In this document: positions 60,410 to 64,000 of the stretch, piece after piece
Layout of the letters: each line of letters opens with the position of its first letter
Position numbering within the stretch: position 1 is the stretch's first letter
Source: Azadirachta indica
Taxonomy: Eukaryota > Streptophyta > Magnoliopsida > Sapindales > Meliaceae
Reading direction: 5' to 3'
Assembly (NCBI GenBank): GCA_022749755.1
Contig: CM040442.1
Coordinates: 12,436,457 to 12,500,456, forward strand
DNA: 64,000 nucleotides
The notes under the pieces: model-generated
Database searches by the model: none
What the model was told of the DNA's origin: nothing
What the model saw: the letters and a program-made list of their open reading frames with translations, nothing else
Translations under genes and position numbers: made by a program

Positions 60410-61379
60410 TATTTGATTACAATTATGTTTAAAGAAGCCTTCAGTAGGACACGGATGCGGCGATTCCGATTGACCTAATGGTATTTTATCGCCATTCCTT
60501 CTTAATTATTATTTAGTATATATATGATTACTTATAGCAAAATAACAAGTTAAAACTTCAGATTTTGAATCAAGTTCTACTGACGATTAATTCTAAAATT
60601 ACTTTGGTATATTTGTAAAGGCTGGCACTGGTCGTTTATCGTTTGGCTTGCTTCCTCGGCTCTTTGCTTTTTGTTTGACAAGATTACCGTTTCTTTTCCC
60701 AAATTGGTTAGTTGCTTTATCTGTTAGTGTATTTTCTTCATTATTATATTGCTTGTTGTACAATAATATTGTAAGCTTTCTTATGCCCCAAAACCAAAAG
60801 TTCAAACTGGTCAGTTATCCATATGCTTCCTCATTGTTAACATATATATGCAGTTTGATTCACAATTGACCATGCTGAATATGTTACTGATGAGCAACAA
60901 AGGGCAACTGATAGACAAAAAGCACAACACAACTTTCTGTTTTTATTCTTACGAAATCATGCAATAAGATATTTAACAAATTTATAATTTCTTGTCATTA
61001 TGGTATTAATTTATATAGATTAAAGAGGCATAATCCGATAAGTAAGTACTACTTACGCTGTTAACTAATTAACTTACTGATTTGGTACAATTTTTCTCTT
61101 AATTAATTAATTTTGCCTTGAATCTTTCATCATTTAAGTGCAGTGAAGCAAGCTTAGCAAAAGGCTACTTGATTGCAATCAAATATGGCATCCTATGTAA
61201 TGTGTGTAATTATATATATATATATATATATATTATGTATACTTTTTCTCCTTTGCATTATTAAGTCATAATTCTCATGACATATGTACTTTGCAGTATT
61301 GAAGAGTACGGGATCAGCTGATGATTCTTTCTTTGTTACCAAGGAATTCTAGATGAAACAACTTGAAAATTCTGGATGA
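60410..61379 (+). other. 3' flank of CNL and spacer
   Basis: Contains a flank block (60535-60630: aacaagttaaaactt, agttctact, actttggtatatttgtaaagg) repeated at 61800-61905 and 63315-63420, marking ends of successive CNL copies. A (TA)n run lies at 61208-61233. No gene. Confidence 0.6.
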
Positions 61380-61745
61380 AGAGTGTGAAGATAGTAAGTT
61401 ATGAATATTAGGGCATAAACAGTGATCTTGGTTTATCTTCATCTTCTTCTGCACCAATTATTGCTTTTCCTAAATTAGAATCTCTCAGATTCTTGGCAAC
61501 GGATGGATGCGAAGAGTGGGATTTTGGGATTACAAGCAGTGGGAAAAAAGATACTATAATCATGTCATGTCTTAATCACTTGGAAATTCTTTCTTGCTGC
61601 AAATCAAAGGCCTTGCCAGACCACCTTCTTGAGATCACAACATTAGAGACATTACAAATTTCTCATTGTCCTATTTTAGAAGAATGTTTTAGGAACGAGA
61701 CAGGAGAGGACTAGAACAAGATCTCTCTCATTCCTAACATCATTC
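61380..61745 (+). pseudogene. CNL fragment: C-terminal LRR end
   Basis: Parallel to 60030-60409 of the CNL. A stop (tag) after SYEY near 61407 is followed by SDLGLSSSSSSAPIIAFPKL, then CEEWDFGITSSGKKDTIIM and TTLETLQISHCPILEECF, ending NETGED-stop-NKISLIPNI. The stop replaces the Trp of EDW (tag for tgg). Upstream CC and NB-ARC parts are missing. Remnant of a second tandem CNL copy. Confidence 0.85.
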
Positions 61746-61799
61746 TTAGATAGTAAGTATATTAGTTATATTTTATCCTTTTTGTTAATTAATATATAG

Positions 61800-62060
61800 T
61801 TAAGAATAGTAACTTAACAAGTTAAAACTTTATATTCTGAAGCAACTTCTACTTCTGATGATATATATATTCTGAAATTACTTTGGTATATATGTAAAGG
61901 ATGACACTTTCTTCAGACGAAAACACTCCAGAGATTAAAGATTTCAGTTTGTCCTATCTGTGCTTGAAATTGAAAGGTATTTCCTTCCTTTTGGTTCTTT
62001 TCGATCTTTGATTGTTATTTGTAATATGATGTAGATGTAGAATATATATTGAATGAAATT
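61800..62060 (+). repeat. CNL 3'-flank repeat, copy 2
   Basis: Matches 63315-63580 closely (ttaaagattt-agtttgtcct, atctgtgcttgaaa) and 60535-60630 in its first part. Confidence 0.7.
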
Positions 62061-62124
62061 GTGTATTCTACATGTTAAATTTAGTCCAGAGCATCCATTG
62101 GTGCATTTAAGATGTAAGGCAACT

Positions 62125-62335
62125 GGTTAGGAATATCTTGATTACTTAGAAGATAAATCTTTCTCTCAATAGTTTAGAATTGATTATAATGATGAAATTG
62201 TTATAGATGAAAGATGACACAATATTGTACATGATTTTTTTCAGTTTGTTAGTAAGAATGATTGTTTTCCTAAAGAAATTGATGGTCCTAAGCAATGGTT
62301 GATGAATATTCTTCTTATGCAAGTTCATTGCTCAA
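62125..62335 (+). pseudogene. CNL fragment: ARC2/MHD region
   Basis: Reads EYLDYLEDKSFSQ, stop, FRIDYNDEI, then HNIVHDFFQFVSKNDCFPKEIDG, which parallels KYFDYLAARSFFQEF … KMHDIVHDLAKFVSRNEC of the complete gene. The MHD Met codon is out of frame (aga tga cac). It lies downstream of the C-terminal fragment, so it belongs to a third copy. Confidence 0.75.
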
Positions 62336-62620
62336 TATTGTGTAATATATATGTGTGTATATATATATAAATAGTCAAAAACATGCCTCAGTTGTGTATC
62401 ATTTCAAATTTTGAGATTATCGATTTTGAAAGTATATGATATATCCTTTTTCTGTTAGCCAAATCTGATAACTAATTGGTTCTGTTGTGTTTTTTAATTT
62501 TGATTTTATTTAATTTCTTCCATTTTTTTTTAATGCAGTGAAGCAAGTTTAAAGTACATCTCAAGGATTTTAAAAAAGGCTACCTGTTGGGCGATCAAAT
62601 ATAGGATCCTGTTTCCAGAG
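62336..62620. other. Spacer with a repeated word
   Basis: A (TA)/(TG) run is at 62344-62370. The word gcagtgaagcaag…aaaggctac (62536-62585) also occurs at 61139-61168, before the second CNL fragment. Confidence 0.5.
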
Positions 62621-62639
62621 CTTTGTTTCTTTCTTTGGA

Positions 62640-63185
62640 AATTTTCCGGAGCTTTGTTTTGGTTAAAGGCAGAAGCTCTTTTTTTTCCTTCCTTTTGTCT
62701 GCCTGTGATTCAGCTTTTGTTGGACCTGTTAGCTTGTCATTGCTACTTCTTGCTTGGCTGTTGCTGCTCCTTGGGTAGCCTTGCTGGTGCAACTCTTTGT
62801 TTCCTGCTGCCTCCTTTCTACAGCTTCTGCCGGGGACCATTGATGAAACTGAAGTTCCTGGGATTTTTATGATGGTGTTGTCTTACCAAAGTACAGATTC
62901 CAGTTCTTTTGCTGTTGTCTATTTGAACTGCTATTATGCTGGCTGCTTGTTTTTCATTGCATTTGTTGGGGATGCTGGCTGCTGTTGTTGGCTGCTGATT
63001 TATTCCTGCAGCTTACTGCTAGCTTGATCTTTGGTTTTCTGTGGATTGCTTAACCTGCTGCAATGTATATGTTCTGGAAATGTTTTATTTGTTGCTACTC
63101 TCTTCCAATGGCCTGCTGCGAGTCTTCCTGCATCTGTTTATCTGACTGCTGCTATTACTGCAATCTGGATTATTGCTGTCTAATT
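62640..63185 (+). repeat. CTG-rich low-AT island
   Basis: Unlike the surrounding AT-rich DNA, this block is dense in gctg, ctgctg and cctgctg words (gctgttgctgctccttgg, 62757-62774). Overlapping open stretches on both strands result from the composition. It is probably a transposon or LTR part, but I cannot name it. Confidence 0.5.
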
Positions 63186-63199
63186 TTAAAAAGATATTT

Positions 63200-64000
63200 A
63201 CTGTTCAAGGAGGGCCCTTAGTAGTACAAGGATCGGTGACAGCAATTGCAATTGACGAACTGGTATCTTATCCTCGTCCTTTCTTATTAATATATAGTTA
63301 ATTATAGTAATTTAACAAGTTAAAACTTTAGATTCTGAATCAAATTCCTATTACTTGTGACAAACACACGCACACACACACATATGTATTATGAAACTAC
63401 TTTGATATATATGTAAAGGGTGGCACCTCCTTCAGAGAACAATAATCCCGAGATTAAAGATTTTAGTTTGTCCTATCTGTGCTTGAAACTGGAAAGGTAC
63501 TGTATTCCTTTTGCTTCTTTTCCATCTTTAATTGTTATATGTAATCTAGTTGAGATGTACAACATTATATGTGTTAAAAAGAGTCAAGAACATGCCACAG
63601 TTGTGCATCATTCAAGTTTAGTGGCTAAATTATCATGAACTAATCTTACACAGGATCGTCAGCTTGTGTCGTGCTAGGGTGAATGTAGTGGTTTGTGGCA
63701 TCCAGGGAGAGTTCTGCAATTTAAACCCAGATTGAGGCAGGAAGAGAGCTTTTGATTCATTATTCAGAAGCTGAGTTTATGGTTTGGCTTTCTTCCTTGG
63801 TATTTGGCTCTCTGATATGAGGTTTTGTGGGAAGTTTGATTGGTTAGTTGCTTTCTTAATCATTTAATTGTTTGATGTTCAATAAAAAGCACATCACAAC
63901 AATATTGCATATCATTATTTCTTATGTTGTTTTGCTGATTTAATATGCTTAATTTCCTTTGCTACTCATTCCAGAGGAATAACTTATATATTTTGATTAC
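63200..64000 (+). repeat. CNL 3'-flank repeat, copy 3
   Basis: 63315-63580 matches 61800-62060. Before it, 63215-63280 matches 60440-60500 (tagta-acaaggat/taggacacggat, gattgac/aattgac). After it, ttggttagttgctttc (63840) and aaaaagcaca-cacaac (63885) match 60702 and 60917. A CA-repeat lies at 63367-63382. No coding part of a CNL is included. Confidence 0.65.

Noticed and set aside
62595..62872. Overlapping frames in the CTG-rich block
   Set aside because: Both strands are open because of composition; no conserved domain is visible.

Overview
The window is AT-rich plant nuclear DNA, most likely from a eudicot. It has plant-type intron/exon structure, plant LTR retrotransposons and the three classical plant resistance-gene architectures. 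The coiled-coil NBS-LRR gene and the Pumilio remnant look most like woody rosid sequences; Citrus or another Sapindales member is my guess, not something shown here. A 100-N assembly gap lies at 824-923. No prokaryotic, organellar or CRISPR features were seen.

Functionally this is a resistance-gene graveyard invaded by transposons. (i) 1.4-20.4 kb: a receptor-like protein (RLP) locus in pieces. An N-terminal RLP fragment with an in-frame stop (6.77-8.14 kb, minus) and an orphan RLP C-terminus with its membrane segment (9.80-10.15 kb, minus) lie inside a large inverted duplication (about 1.39-6.87 kb against 14.79-20.38 kb). Each arm carries a decayed gag-only LTR element, resistance-gene flank and several copies of a repeated module. 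(ii) 21.4-27.3 kb: a minus-strand Ty3/gypsy element without reverse transcriptase and RNase H, followed by two more LTR/pol-tail relics. (iii) 27.7-38.1 kb: a 2,181-bp segment present twice in direct orientation and nearly identical, separated by a TIR-NBS-LRR (TNL) first-exon relic with a duplicated promoter and two fold-back elements. (iv) 39.1-42.3 kb: a long-TIR (Mutator-like) element and a decayed CACTA transposase. (v) 43.6-54.2 kb: an intron-containing Pumilio/PUF pseudogene whose large intron holds a 1.9-kb tandem duplication and a G-rich tract. (vi) 57.4-64 kb: a nearly complete CC-NBS-LRR (CNL) gene with two 1-bp frameshifts, then fragments of at least two more CNL copies.

The CNL at 57.6 kb is the only gene close to intact; it would be an intracellular immune receptor if the frameshifts are sequencing errors. 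Everything else recognisable is broken. The parts share history: promoter sequence resembling that of the CNL occurs in the inverted-duplication arms, and sequence flanking the RLP recurs at 12-15, 28 and 36 kb. Repeated unequal exchange and transposition within one resistance-gene cluster would explain this.
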